Source: Eurosta solidaginis (Eukaryota; Arthropoda; Insecta; Diptera; Tephritidae). Taken from it: a stretch of 64,000 nt of DNA. Every line of letters begins with the position of its first letter. Positions within the stretch are counted from its first letter, which is position 1. Location: positions 394,211,601 through 394,275,600 of the forward strand of contig NC_090319.1 of assembly GCF_040869045.1 (NCBI RefSeq), read 5' to 3'. The position numbers were made by a program, and so were the translations under genes. Positions 1-13,100 of this stretch are shown here, in pieces. Under the pieces are notes generated by a model that saw only the letters and a program-made list of their open reading frames with translations, did no database searches and was not told where the DNA came from.

Positions 1-3000
1 AATATTTGATCAATAGACCAAAAACAACAATAGGAAGAAAAACAATATCCATCCACAAGACGGATTGGGAGGCATCAAGACAAATACAAATATGAATGTT
101 AATCAAAAAATCAAACAATTGACATTCAATATGGTCTAATTTTTTACGCTACCATTATCGAAATTATAATGATGAGTTACAAAGTATTAAAGCCTAACTG
201 AAGAACACACGCAAACACGACAAAATAAAACAACAAATTGCGCAGTTTGGCTAGCCATGGCAGGCATTCCCTTGAGATGAAGCGAATTTCCAATACCAAC
301 AAAGGAAAAGGACGAAACGTAAAGTGATTCCCTCGCAGACCCAAAAGTCAATGGTAATTGTAATTGAAGAATCAACCAACTGATTCCTGGATGCTTTGTA
401 GTGCCTTCTTTAAATTTGTTGGTTAAGTAATAAAGCGATTGGAAATTATATATTACAATAATAAACAATATCGATAAAGTCGAAAGGCAAACAGCTGTAA
501 AATAAAGTCTATGAATATTTTACATGGCTAAGGGTAGATTTGTACGTAAGAATATTTGTAAGTAATGAGAAATTTTGAATGTTGAACGAACGATAGCTTT
601 TAAAATAAATAAACATAGAAATACAGGAAAATTAAAGAAAAACACTTTTGTGGACACCTTTAAAAGTAGCAGCGATTAATTTAAGTGCCAACATTAGGTA
701 AATGTGTACGATTAGTATACCCAGTAGTACTTGGTAGATATATAATATAATGGGAAATAATATTCCTTAGCATAGAGGTTAATTGTAAGAGCGTGACTTG
801 TCGTGATATATAATATACTCATTAGGGCAGCCCTTATGCAGAAAATAAGCGATTTTTCCAGCCTCACCCCTAAAGATCGTAATACTTGGATCACTGTATA
901 ACACTAACAGTCCTTAACCTTTTCCATTCACCCAAAATTCATTTAAAATTCGCGATATTTGTGTTTGTGCAAATAAGTTTCTCTCATATTTCACCAAGTT
1001 TCGTGCTTTTTTTTCAAGTAATCAGTGATGCATTAGCGCATTTTAAATATACTAGTATCACCCGGGGTCGAAAACTTGACTTATCTAAGATAAGGTATGT
1101 AAAAACTAAATCTTGTTTGGAAATTTCTAGACATGTGACTTGCAAATTTCTTTTTATTTGAGATGGGGCCTAGCCCCTTTCCCATAAACTCAACCCTTCT
1201 ATACAATTCGGTGTTTATGTTGTGACACTCCTATTATACGTTCTGATTTTAGCAGTGTTTCGTGTTTGACATTACAGCTCTTTGTAAAAAGTTTACAATT
1301 TATATTTATTAAAATAGGCTTACCCTTACGAATTAGTTGAACTTAAATGAACATAAAAAAATTAATATATATGATAAAAGAATTTTATGAGCGCACACTT
1401 CCTTCAGCAATATCCAGTGAATTCTAGTGATGTAGATTCCAATCTATCCAAAGTTTCGTTAAAACTATTACATTAACAAATATCAGTAATATGATTTAAG
1501 CGGCTCAGAAGATTTTCGATAAATTGTGTGGGAGGTGCCACACCCCCCTTTTCGAATTGCTCCAACTTTTCTCCACTGATGCAATATCGATGTTGCGCAT
1601 CTGCCTGACAAGTATCATTTGATTTTTCAGCATATGCCACGCCACGCCCTCTTAATACTAAAATTTTCCCTATGCACTGAAGCGCATATTACCTACAAAT
1701 TGGTTGATCGGTATGTCCAATAGAGGATTCAAAAAATTTGCGTGTTGCGTATTTACATATATATAGTGAGATTGTAATTTCATAATCAGGATAGACAAAA
1801 ATATGCTCGATATTGTCTTTTTCTTTTACTCTATCTCTGCTGCTGGTTATAATAAGACGAAGCGTTTAAGTAATATTTGCTAGAACAAATTTCGCAACAA
1901 ATGCTTTTTTTGCCTATCTTAAAAACTAAGGGTTATTAAATTTTATTTTCAATAAATTCCAAATTAAAGTTTTTAATTATGATGTTTTTTTTTAATTACG
2001 ACATGGAAACGCTTTGCTACTATAATTAAGTGAAGGGCTTAATCGCTTTTTTTTGGTTGCCCTATTCATAGCGTATTTTTGTACAAATTAAAAGAATAAG
2101 CTACAGTAGGATGGATAAGGAAGGCCATAGCTGTATAGATTGTGATTTTAAACATGGCACTTATTTTTATCCAATACTCTAATTAAATCCTTTCTGTGTC
2201 CTATTTTCAAAGACACATTGAAATTTCTTAAGATTACTGAACACTAAAACTAAAACACTAAAACACTGAAGAGGTAATTTAGAAGTGCAAATTTTAAGGG
2301 GAAAATTATTATTAATATATGCGTTTTAAATTACTATAGCTTGATTTAAAATTATCGAAATAATTCTAGCGTTTCATTTCATAAAACTCGCAGAAACAGC
2401 TATATCCCAGTTTAGGTAAAATGCACCCATACATATGCATATAAAAGCTAATCACAAACAGATATTCGACCTCTCTTGGCTCATCACCAACTGCTTTAGG
2501 CAGGACAGAAATTGTCAGTGAAATTCTTGTAAATTCATGAAAAAAATATCTAAAAAAAAAATCACGACGGATAAGAATGAAGTGTACCATGCACTATAAT
2601 CCTCTTCATCACATTCTATTTCATTAGCATAATGCATAGGTAATTTGGTGTGCCATGGAAAACTTAGGGGGAACTGCAGTCAAATGCCTCAAATTAATTC
2701 ACAAACAAAAGGCATTTCGTCCTTTGCACACCACTCACGCAAATACATACATACATAATTCATATAAATCAACTTGAGACAATTATACATACAGGAACTT
2801 GAAAAAATCACGAGTCTGTCAAATACAAACGAATTCCAAATTATCTTTTGCATTTAGGCCCGAACGGTTTTCTACCAAACCTCGTACAGTGAGCAGTAGT
2901 GTGAAAATATGTGCTTTATCACTAATTCTTATGGATCTAATTTCGTGAATTTTTACTTAATTTCACCTTTTATCCAAGGGCCAAACGTTAATTTACTCTA

Positions 3001-3416
3001 ATCGCATACACTTCAATTCAGCACAAAAAAAAACCAACAAAACCTGAAAAATGTTTGCAACATTTCACTTCGCCGTGGGTATCTTAATCACATACATACA
3101 ATAATAAATACCAAACCAATTGGAATGTTATAGTCCTTGTATTGTTATTTGTGTCACCAGCTACCCAACACCATATCACACCACACCACAAAACAGTGCA
3201 TCAAATATGACGCATTTTCAGACGCTGACATAAATCTTGTGAGAAGCAAATGAAAAGGAAACAATGACACTGTGGTCAGGCCTAATGGAACGTTTTAATA
3301 AATAAATAATATAACCTGGTCTCCCGACACCGCTACTTTTCAAAGTTTATTACGAGTTATAGTAAAATTTACATAAACTTATCATTGACCCGAACCTCTA
3401 ACCCGAAGCTTCCTAT
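1..3416. other. AT-rich stretch with no recognised gene
   Basis: I see no protein motif, RNA gene or transposon ends that I can support here. Open frames are short, AT-rich and on both strands, as expected by chance. There are homopolymer T/A runs and a run of ACA/CAC-rich sequence near 3160-3190. It may be ordinary intergenic DNA or old, unrecognisable repeat. Confidence 0.5.
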
Positions 3417-3851
3417 TGTTGCGAATGTTGACATCACTTGGCTAGTTAATCACGCAACAACAAAAAAATTAAGCAGCCACTCTTATGTACAAGGCAACGA
3501 AGAGATACCTCACACACACAGATGTAGTCATCAGCCGAAGTTGTTACTCACACATACACACGCATATATGTAGCACAACTACCAAGCAGGAGATATAGCA
3601 GTTCTAGCAGGCGACACGTCTAGACTTTAGTAGAAATATGCGAATGAAGCAACAGAGAGTATAAAAGCAGCGCAAGCTTAGTATTCAGTAATCAATTTGA
3701 TTTAAACACGCTATCAATTGCGAAGTGAAGTATAATTGTACTACTCCCAAAGTAGTCTAATAAAGACCATTTTACAAAACAGAATATTGGAGTGATTTAT
3801 TCAACAGTTTAGCGATTCCAACGTTAGCGGAATTTCCCTAAATTCGTTACA
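3417..3851 (+). mobile_element. Solo LTR of a Ty3/gypsy-type retrotransposon
   Basis: The 435 bp segment begins TGTTGCG and ends GTTACA (TG...CA), and is flanked on both sides by the same 4 bases, CTAT (3413-3416 and 3852-3855), as expected for a target site duplication of a gypsy-type element. Inside is a TATA box (TATAAAAG at 3660-3667) and, about 100 bp downstream, an AATAAA signal in TCTAATAAAGAC, which gives the U3-R-U5 order on the plus strand. No internal coding region lies next to it, so it is read as a solo LTR left by recombination between two LTRs. The family is not identified. Confidence 0.75.
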
Positions 3852-4109
3852 CTATATAAAATTGGCTTCGCCTGTAAAGAATGTCCCGTGGCAGTCACCA
3901 GAAGATGGGAGGATCGGGAAAAGACCGTCGAAAGTCCAAACACTCCCCTAATTTCCGGGGGCTAATTATTTGTTTACATTTAAAACCACAACGATAGGGT
4001 CTTATCCCTTGTTCAAGTACGTCTGAAACCCCAAAAATAAAAAAGAGTGTTTGAACTCCTGACTCTAATTGATAACATCACGGGATAGCAAAGTTTCCTA
4101 GACATGCTC

Positions 4110-4785
4110 CTCCCACTTCAGTGATCCGGAGCCTTTTTCGCATATCATGACCTAGGCAACGAAGCCTGAGGACTTTTGTTTGTTACACCAAGTATACATC
4201 TGCGTAAGTATGATACAGCTAATTATGAAACTGTCTGCAATACATTCTGTTGGCATAACGGCTGGCAACATAAATCTTACGCATAATTTTTATCTCAAAT
4301 GCTCCAGCGGTTATCGCATCTTCTTTAGACGCCGTCCATAACTGTGAGCCATGTATCAGAACATTATGATGAGAGACTTATAGAGTGCGAACTTTATTCA
4401 TCGAGAGAGAACCTCTCATTTAAATTGCATATTCGGTAGTACATACACTTATTAGGTGACTTTCCGTTCAACTTCTAGAATCACACTGTTATCGCTGTGT
4501 CCAGAGTTAATAAACTCTTCACAATCTCGAATTGCTATCCTTCGATAGTAATGAGGTTGTTAGGATAACGATTCTTACCTTTATAGCAACAAGTACTTCG
4601 CCTTGCCCTCGTTCAGAAAAGACCAACTTTTTCGAAATGTATGATCTCATAGAAGGTTGTACCAATGCAATTTCGCACTGCTGCTAGTATTATCTTCTGC
4701 AGCATCAGACTGAAAATGCAAGTTAAGAGTTTTATCCATACTACTTATGGAGCTGAGGGTGCTGTTCAACTTTATTTGACAAATG
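4110..4785 (-). pseudogene. Decayed RTE-like LINE reverse transcriptase fragment
   Basis: At the DNA level this region aligns piecewise with the antisense of the better preserved RTE-like element at 47908-49730. Matching blocks include the stretch around 4138-4165 (compare 48139-48165), the block 4320-4425 (compare 48310-48420, ending in CGAGAGAG) and the block near 4745-4770 (compare 48900-48925). No open frame remains, so it is an old copy reading on the minus strand. Clade assignment is borrowed from the better copy. Confidence 0.6.
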
Positions 4786-4789
4786 TTTT

Positions 4790-6345
4790 ACTAAATTTTG
4801 ATGTTGTTGAGCTGGTTAACGTGTCCCGTTGATTCAAACAGGCTCATAGGTAGTTATCTTCGTTTAATCCAAAGTATGCCACGCCTGCCTGTTCTTTTCC
4901 GGATCCAAGGAAAATTAATTTTTGTCGTCCTAAACCACTGTATCCCCACTCGACTAAGTGAACTCATCTGCACATTGAAGTGTTGATTGCGTGTATTTTG
5001 CTGGTGTGTGCCATTGTTGTTTCCTTTGATTAAGTTTTTGACACCAAAGAAAATTAAATGTTCATAAAAAGTGGCTGACGCTTTAGCACACCAATGAAGT
5101 GACTAAATGTAGAACAAATCATCAACCCAAATACTTACATACATACTCGTACATATGTACGTATCTACGAATTAAGCAACTGCTTTACCGCCAATTAATT
5201 TCTGGTAAAATTTTGGAAAAACGGCCACATGGAGAAAAAGAAAAAATTTCCGGTTAATGAGCGCAGTTTCTCCCACCACCCAATCGGATGTACAATCTTA
5301 TAAATATGTATGTACTGGTACTGAGTGTCAAGCAACCGCCATTAATATTCTATTACGAAATTTATTTTGGCGCTCAGATATCCTCGTTATAAGTTGGTTT
5401 GTTGTTGTATGAAGATTAATTTGAGGCTGGCTAAGATTTGACGTTCCCTGTCAACGATGTGCACTGCCAGGATATCAAATGCACATGAGCCTTATAAACC
5501 AAACAGACGTAGACATAATTACAACCGCAGATATACCTACCGTTACTCGCTAGAAAGTTATTGGACGGTAAATTGTTATTAATTGTTATGCAACACGTCG
5601 AATGATGGAAATGTTAAGCGGAGATATCGGATTTCAAATGATGGTGTTAATTATTATATTGCGTTTGCCTCAAGGCAAAGTTTTTAATTTCCTATGAATA
5701 CCTTCGCACTTAAAGGAAGTTCAAGCTCAATGTAAGAATGGAACAGAAATGGTTTGCGTGCTCAATTTTGGTTTTCACTCTACATGAATCGATATGAAGG
5801 GCCAGCACGGTTCTGATTAAAGGAAAAAAAAAAAATACTAATAATCATTGCGAATTATGCTGATAACTTTGTAAAAACTTGGTGATCTCAAAAATCGAGT
5901 TGTTTTTGCTGTATGATTTTGTTTTTGATATATTTAAAATTATCCATACTTACATAAAAAAATTTAATTTATTCAATTGTGTTTATTTCAACCGTAAATG
6001 AATTTGCAGCGTATAAATAAAAGGATAATAAAATGAAGCAAAGTCAGTCACTCAAAACTCTAGGTTTGCTCTGCTTTATTGACTACCTCTGTACTGGTGC
6101 TACTCGGATGCGAAGCAGGAGAGTTGGTAGCCACCCTTGAACCAAAAGTGCCCAAAGTCAGCGACTATTTCAGAACCATCTACGACTGAAGCAGTTAAGA
6201 ACACGTTGAAAATGTAGTTATTTGCAGACTTCTTAATAGAAAGCACTGCGAAGGAACAGAATCAGAACTAATACCGCGTTAGCTCGGAACTAGATCTATT
6301 CGCTGCAAGGGTATTAGGAACATTTTTTTTTCTACGAAAACTCGG
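4790..6345. other. Intergenic stretch, one promoter-like spot
   Basis: No gene or transposon is recognised. A TATAAATA (6012-6019) is followed about 34 bp later by TCAGT (6044-6048), the arthropod initiator consensus, but the sequence downstream holds only short broken frames. It could be a decayed promoter or chance. Confidence 0.4.
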
Positions 6346-6399
6346 CTTTGACTTTGTTCTGTCCAACTTCGGCTTTCATGACTTTCAAAATTTTCGCCA

Positions 6400-7110
6400 T
6401 AAGTGGGGGTGCAGAGATAAATTTACAGGGGGGATACACAAACGAGAGAATCGCTATACTCAGCGACAGTCAGGCTGCGCTCAAGGCACTATCTTCAGTT
6501 GAGATTAAATCATCAACCGTCCTTGAGGGCGTAGAGAGGTTAAACAGTCTAGGGGCCAATAACACCATCCGTTTAGCCTGGGTACCTGGACATAGAGGAG
6601 TGGATGGTAGCGAGCAATGGGACGAGCTTTCCAGGTTCGCAGCGGGCGGAAAGCCAACACGACCTAAGTCCATCATACCGAAAGGGTCACATACCATAAG
6701 GGAAGAGCTCAAGCAAAAAGAGGCGTGCCTCAGAGAACAACACTGGTGCAAAAGTCTAGGACTTCGGCAGGCAAAGGCACTAATAAGAGGGTACAACTCA
6801 AAGCGATATAAAGTCATTATTAACCTCCCAAAAAGCAGCCTTAAAATTTTAACAGGCGTACTCACAGGTCACTGCAGGCTAAAGAGTCACATGCACAAAC
6901 TAAGTATATCGTCTAGTAGCCTCTGTCGGTTCTGTGATCGCGAAGATTGATGAAGGAATGCGATGCAGTCGCGAGAAGAAGACTTAGGATCCTAGGATCG
7001 CCAAAATTAGAAAGTAGCCACATACACTCTTTGAAGCCGAGAATCATTTTAGATTTTCTCAAAGAACTCGATTTGGACAAGGTGCTTTGAAGAGAATGTG
7101 GACACAATAG
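6400..7110 (+). pseudogene. RNase H and C-terminal fragment of a non-LTR retrotransposon (I/R1/LOA type)
   Basis: A 200-codon open frame (6348-6950) reads as the C-terminal RNase H domain of a LINE: the SDSQAAL box holding one catalytic Asp, then WVPGHRGVDG, then a decayed last acidic box (EQWDELSRFA where GNExAD is usual). After it come the ILTGVLTGHC segment and the start of a cysteine cluster (LCRFC) typical of the end of these elements. The frame then stops at 6950 but related sequence seems to continue to about 7110. The reverse transcriptase and endonuclease are absent, so this is a 5'-truncated copy. No A-rich tail or target duplication was found. The first RNase H acidic box is also missing. 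Confidence 0.75.
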
Positions 7111-7114
7111 ACCA

Positions 7115-7900
7115 ATAGGTCACAGTGCTTAAACTTAAAACATATCTATCTGTCAAACAAAAAAAGCTCGATAGGCCAATTCTTTGTCGATATGAGAAAA
7201 GTTTGATATGGATAAAAATTTCAAATAAAAATATTGAGAAACGTTTTAAAAAAAATCATTTTGTGTTTTTCGCTGTTTTTCAATTATTATAAATAAACTA
7301 AAACCTCATTTTTCTTTAAAATCAATCCTTCTATAATTTTAGTTGCTGAACTAGAATTTGTAAAAAAAAGTGTAGATTACAACAGGAATTTCCACTTTAA
7401 AGGTCGCCAAAATGTATAGAATTTATAGGTTTTCAGTGCATTTTATATGATCAAACGTTCAAATTAACCAGAAAATCTAAGGCATTTCCGTTCATATAAA
7501 TTGCACCTCAAGAATGGCGTGCATTTTGTTGGTACTTTTCGCGAAAACTATTGCTTGAAGATGTACTCGTATAGTTATTTTTATATTCGAGTTCAGAATC
7601 TCAAAATCTATAAAAGGTTCGATTTTTAACAAACAGAAACTTTTTTTTTCTTTTATAAGAAAAGAAAGTTAAAATAATGCAGTCGTTTTTTTTCAAAAAT
7701 AATGTTTTTATGTGACATTTTTTCCAATATCCAATTTTTCTCACACATCTAGGAAATGGGCATTTCAAGCATTACTTGTTTAATCATTGCGAATAAATTT
7801 TTATTTGAGACAACTTTTTCCAGTTTACCCCATAGTGCGGCGTATCGAAATTAATTTGCCATCTCTTGCTGTATAGATATAAAATGTAGACATTGAACCT
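7115..7900. other. AT-rich stretch with no recognised gene
   Basis: Very AT-rich, with many poly-A and poly-T runs. I see no gene or recognisable repeat other than the inverted repeat arm beginning at 7905. Confidence 0.4.
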
Positions 7901-7904
7901 CTTT

Positions 7905-7997
7905 ATATCGACCTATCCTAATAGAAAGGTTGTAACATACAAGTTTCGCTATAAAAGAAGTATATCAGATATTCTGTTAATAGTGCCGTATCTCAAT
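7905..7997 (+). repeat. Left arm of an imperfect inverted repeat
   Basis: This segment, starting ATATCGACCTATCCTAATAG, is repeated in inverted orientation at 9806-9890. The pair shares several exact blocks (CGACCTAT, CTAATAGAAAG, AGTTTCGCTA, GTTAATA). The arms are about 1.8 kb apart and flank a jockey-type LINE fragment. They could be ends of a foldback/MITE-like element or two inverted copies of one repeat. Confidence 0.55.
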
Positions 7998-8039
7998 AAA
8001 GTCATAAATAAATTTTGGTTCTCTTGCATTGTCTGTTCA

Positions 8040-9520
8040 CTGTCGGTTTCAGACGAGGACGTTGATGGCCTATCGGCGATTTTACTAAAGAAATGCCCAG
8101 CTCTCATCGCACCTCTTAAAATAATGTTTAATTTATCTCTTTCATCAGGTACTTTCATTAATGATTGGAAAATAGCACATATAGTTCCGATTTTGAAATC
8201 TGGTAAAAAGAATGATGTTCGGAACTATAGACCCATCTCAAAGCTCTCTTCCGTTTCAAAACGTTTAGAGTGCATCGTAAAAGACAAATTGTTTTTGCAA
8301 CCAAGTCGCTTATTTGCCATAATAAACATGGCTTTATACCAGGGCGTTTCACAGCCTAGAACTTAGCTGTGTTCACCGACTATACAGACTTTTCGAAAGC
8401 CTTTGATAAAGTTTCTCATACAGTACTACTTAAAAAACTAGCATATATGGGCTTCCATTCCTGGTTTTTGGAGTGGATAAAATCGTATCTTACTGATAGA
8501 CGTTGTGTTGTTACCATTGATGGTGTGTTCGCACAACCTTTCATTGCTTCTTCTGGGGTACCGCAAGGGAGCGTCTTAGGCCCTCTACTATTTGTTCTGT
8601 TCATCAATGACATTAGTAGCTGCTTTTCCTTCGCAAATTTTTTACTTTTTGATGTCTCTGATGAAGCAAAGCTTCAATGCGACATCAACGCTGTTCATTC
8701 ATGGTGTCTTCGTTCTCATCTCTCTTTAAACATAACGAAATATTTTAAAATGACATTTGCTAAAATTTTGCATTTTCGAAGTACGTCCTACCACATTTCT
8801 AATAGTGTACTTCAGAATGTTGTGGAAGTAAAGGACTTAGGAGTTTTTTTTTGACCCGAAACTGTCTTTTAACAAACATGTTGATTTCACCATTTGGAAG
8901 GCCTACTTTGTTCTAGGCTTTATTCGTCGGAACTGCACCAAGTTCTCAGACCCTTATACTCAATATGTTGTATATAACTTTTGTTCGCTCACACCTTGAA
9001 TATGCATTTTTATCTGGAGGCCGTATAACCAAGTATCAATAAAAAGAATAGAACGTATTCAAAAGGTGTTCATTAATTTCGCTTTACGGTCCCTCAAATT
9101 TGATACTCCCATTCCACCCTATGCATCCCGTATTATGCTACTTGACCTACAATCTCTCGAAACCCATAGGTCAATCCTTTCATTGACTTCATGTTTAATG
9201 TTATTCATGGTACCATAGATTGTCCTTATCTTCTGGAAAGGATTACTTTTAACATTCCAAAGCGAAATCTTCGCGTCACGTATCCTTTTTATTGGAAAAA
9301 AGTCAAAACTAAATTTGCCAGTAATGCTCCTCTTGTAAGATCTATGCGCTAATTTAATATTCTATCTCAGAGTATTTCCCTTGATTTTTCCATGGGAAAA
9401 CAAGCTTTTTTGAATATTTTAATCTCCTATTTTAAGTAGGTATGCTTTATTTTGTAACCTATACCTTTGTTATTAGTCTGTAAGAAATGTTCTTTCATAG
9501 ACAGTATTGAATAAATATAA
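8040..9520 (+). pseudogene. Jockey-type LINE reverse transcriptase fragment, catalytic motif deleted
   Basis: Successive plus-strand frames carry the order of a jockey-superfamily reverse transcriptase: WKIAHIVPILKSGKK and NYRPIS (8165-8240), HGFIPGR, FSKAFDKVSH (8391-8415), SSGVPQGSVLGPLLF (8550-8594), then DLGVFF and, beyond a stop near 8852, DPKLSFNKHV and a tail with RIERIQKVFI. The catalytic YADD box should follow FINDISSCFSFANFLLF but is missing: the frame jumps straight to DVSDEAKLQCD, so about ten residues including both Asp are deleted. An in-frame TAG breaks the stretch after GRFTA near 8357. The 3' end is near 9520 (AATAAATATAAATATTTCA). The N-terminal endonuclease is absent. The copy is dead. 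Confidence 0.8.
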
Positions 9521-9805
9521 ATATTTCAGGAGGCCAGTTAAGAAGGTTGTATTTGAAATAAAAAATGTTTGAGAGGATGAGATATGAACTAAATTTAGTT
9601 TAATTTCTTTCCACAATTCGTTAACGACTTAAAATGCTGAGCTATACTATAGAAGATACGTGAATCTATATTCTGGCTAACCAATTTATGTCTTTTGCAA
9701 AAGGTAAAAAGCAAATAAATTAAGTTAAATTGAGAAAAAAATAATTTTATCAGTTACAACCTTTTTGACCGATCTCCTGAGAAACAGCTGTATTAACAAC
9801 TTCGC

Positions 9806-9890
9806 CCAGATATGGCCTTATTAACGGAATGTCTGAGATACGTCCTTTTTAGCGAAACTTTTGATCTTTCTATTAGAATAGGTCGATATT
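9806..9890 (-). repeat. Right arm of an imperfect inverted repeat
   Basis: Reverse complement partner of 7905-7997; see that entry. It ends in GGTCGATATT, which mirrors the ATATCGACC that opens the left arm. Confidence 0.55.
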
Positions 9891-9938
9891 GAGAATATCT
9901 AAAACTTTTTTTCTTAATCTTTCTAATGTTACCATATT

Positions 9939-10180
9939 AAAAAATAAATAAATATAAGGCGCGATAACCTCCCAAGAGATTTTAGGCCGAGTTTCTCTTC
10001 CAATTTGCGTCGTGCTCCTTTTTAATTTTTCCTACAAACTGGCGAGAGGGGGCCTACTTGTTTTATGCCGACTCCGAAAAGCATCTGCAAGGCAGATGAG
10101 TTTTCACTGAGAACTTTTCATGGCAGAATTACACTCGGAATGCTTGCAAAAACACTGCCGAGGGGCGATCCCGTTAGAAC
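9939..10180 (-). mobile_element. tRNA-derived SINE, 5'-truncated
   Basis: Minus-strand copy of the SINE seen whole at 31661-32016. It starts (on the plus strand) with the reversed tail AAAAATAAATAAATATAAGG, then the conserved body around the GGCAGATGAG and TGCCGAGGGGCGA blocks. The tRNA-like head with the B box is missing, so the copy is truncated near 10180. Confidence 0.8.
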
Positions 10181-10184
10181 CCCG

Positions 10185-13100
10185 TAATCATATTAGTTTG
10201 ATAAATATTCCCTCAATATGAACGTGGCTTTTACTTATCATTTTTTCGCTCCATCTGATCAATTTAATTCTGTGATTGATCCCCCAAAGAAAATAATTCT
10301 GTTCGCAAAAATTGCTTGTTTTTTTGTTATTGACAGAGATGGTTTAAAAAAAAAACACAAACAAAATAGGCTTCGCATGCCTTCTTTTGTATTGTAGTTC
10401 ATATTTATATTTGATAAAACAATACACGCATATATGTATTTATGTACATATTTCACAGCAATAACTTTCCGTCTTGAATTGATATTGTACAAACAATACT
10501 GCTTTTCACAAACTAAATTATTTTTGTTGATGTGAGCGGTTAAACTTGTTCTTAAAAAAATTATTCCATTACTCATGTGTTTTTTAATTTGCTTTGGTTT
10601 CATTTGGTTACGCGACGCATTTCCATCCGGTCTCCTCAGAATCCGATATTGTTCCTTGAATCTATTCTTATTATTACTCCATTGTCGTATCCATACACAC
10701 ACATACTTGCATACATATGTATTGTACGTATTTTTTTGGAACCACAACAACACCGCTATAAATAATATATAAAATGTGTGCGTTATTTGATTTTAAGTTG
10801 TTCATAAATTGCATATTAAATATGATAAATCGGCTGTAAAGTTTGTTCATTCCAAATTATGTCGTTAGAAATGAATGAAACCGTGGCAATGGTGAAGCAA
10901 TAAATATATGGAAGAGGGAATGAGGATAATAAAGATAATACGCGCAACAAGATAGGTATATATAAATATTTGGTGCTTAGCAAAATCCACCCATCGACAC
11001 ACCCACAACTCAGCCAGTCATGTACAACTTACACATTGACCAAAGAGAGTAGATTAATAAGAGGGAGCATTGTAGAGTCGTTCATTCTCCACAAAGTGGG
11101 ACGGCTGCGCCAGGAATACACCATACGTTTTGCCCCTGTTTCGTTTTCATCATCGGGATAAAAAGGTCATGGCCTGGGTATTCGCGAAATTTTAGTGATG
11201 TAAATTGCATGGCGCCAGCGCCAATGTTTTGCCAGCTCAATGGTAGCTCATTGACGCAATGACTCCAAGCGAATTTTTGACGCTACTTAGTAGTGAGTGC
11301 GTAGTATATTTCACTTGCGCCATTGAGTGAAACGATTTTTGTGTGTCAGGCACGAGTTTGGTGTTATTGGCGCTACTGGCAATGATGACACTGAGCTGAT
11401 GACGGTAGCTCTGGTAGTTCAGCTTTTAAAACAGAGAAAGAATTGATGACCCGTGTAAATTATTATCGCTTTGGCTATTATTGGTTGTGTATTTGAACCA
11501 AATAAATGCTGCGGACATAAACAACCGGAGTCATTTTTGAGTTTTATATTTCAGATTTAATGCACAATTAATATGGGTGTGTAGTATAACAGTGTAACAG
11601 TAGTATTGCTAAAGTGCTGCTGAGTTGAGGGAATGTAGCTAATATCCTAGCGATGATCAATAGATTGTCAATATTTCGTTCAACGCACGCGCGAATTTGC
11701 CACATCTGCTCAAATTTTGCAATATTTTCCATTGTTGATGTAACTTAAGCTGTCATGCCAATATTTTTCAGCCTGCTTATTTCAAATAAGTAATTTTTCC
11801 AAAAGCAAAATAAATTGCACCAAAGATTACAGAGTTAAACAGCCTTAAAAATTAGCTATGTTGAGGCGGACAGCATAGCAAAAAGTATGGTGAATTCTTC
11901 GCGCAGCCGTCCTACAAATTCCACAAAGTTTTACAAGTCTACAATGTACCATCTTATAATTTTTAAAATCTTTGCATTGACTAAAATTGTTGGGCACTTC
12001 GTTACAAAGTTTCACTGATTGTAACCCTCGGGAAAAAATATAATTTGATGCATATTGAGGCGACTCCAGTTATGATTATGCGTTTAGATTACCTTGCAAA
12101 AAAATCTTTAATAAGACAGGCCGACAAAATTCAAAAAAAAAATCCAGACCCAGGAATGAGTCGATAATTATCTTAAGGTTGTCGGTTCTCTGAATATGAA
12201 AAGCAAGTTAATCTTTTTAACTTGGTTCCGATTTTGCATAACGGTTCGAAAAAACCTTTCTTGAATTTACTAAGTAATTTTGCCACGAAAACAAATTTTC
12301 ATAAAAATTTACATACACATGTACACCAATTGAAAGTATGTACTTATGTAAACACATGTACCGCAAAATGTAAAACAAAATTTGATGCATAGAATCAGTG
12401 TTGGGTAATGAAAAACCTCAAAGAGCACGAACGAAACAAAATGCCAAATAAACAAATATTTTTCCGTCATCTCAGCTGTTTTACTATTTTATAAAAAATG
12501 TATATTCAAAACCATTTTTTTGATTAAAAAATGATTTTGGATCGATGAAGTTTTTTAGCGACGCTTTGACGTGTAGCTGTGCTCTGGCTCCATACGGACG
12601 TGTACATTTATTTACCCCGTAGAGTAGCCGAAATATATTGGAAAAAGATTTAAAACCTGTGTTTTATTGACTTCGAGCCAGCCAACTAACAAATATATGA
12701 TTTTGGATCTATAAAAAGAATCAATATTTAGTGAGTTTAAAAAATAAGAGTGAAAATTTGACATAAGTCGCTGCATTCAGCTGCCAGGTAAATACTTATA
12801 GCTGCACATGTCCCTACAAAACTATCAGGCAGCAGCAAAATTAGCAGAGCTAAAGGCAAAACTGCTGCACAATTTACCCCCGATCTTCAACGCGCATTCT
12901 CAAATGAGGGTATAGCTATCCGAACAGGCAGGCAGAGATACAATCTTCACTTGTCTATGCTATTGTAGAAGTAGCGCCTATATATAAATATGGCACCAAC
13001 AACAGACATGTTTAGTTAAGTTTAAAAAAGCTGTTTACTTTTTCATGAATGTTATTAAAAGAAAATATCAAAACTGAAAAAGTTAGAAGGTTACAATTTT

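Noticed and set aside
3268..3274. CACTGTG as a Transib end
   Set aside because: No terminal repeat or transposase sequence beside it; a seven-base match is expected by chance in 64 kb.
6012..6140. A small secreted-protein gene after the TATA and TCAGT motifs
   Set aside because: A hydrophobic stretch can be read only by switching frames; stops come early and no homologue comes to mind.
10259..10753. 164-codon open frame on the minus strand
   Set aside because: AT-rich, low-complexity composition, no motif, and overlapping frames on the other strand; looks like chance.
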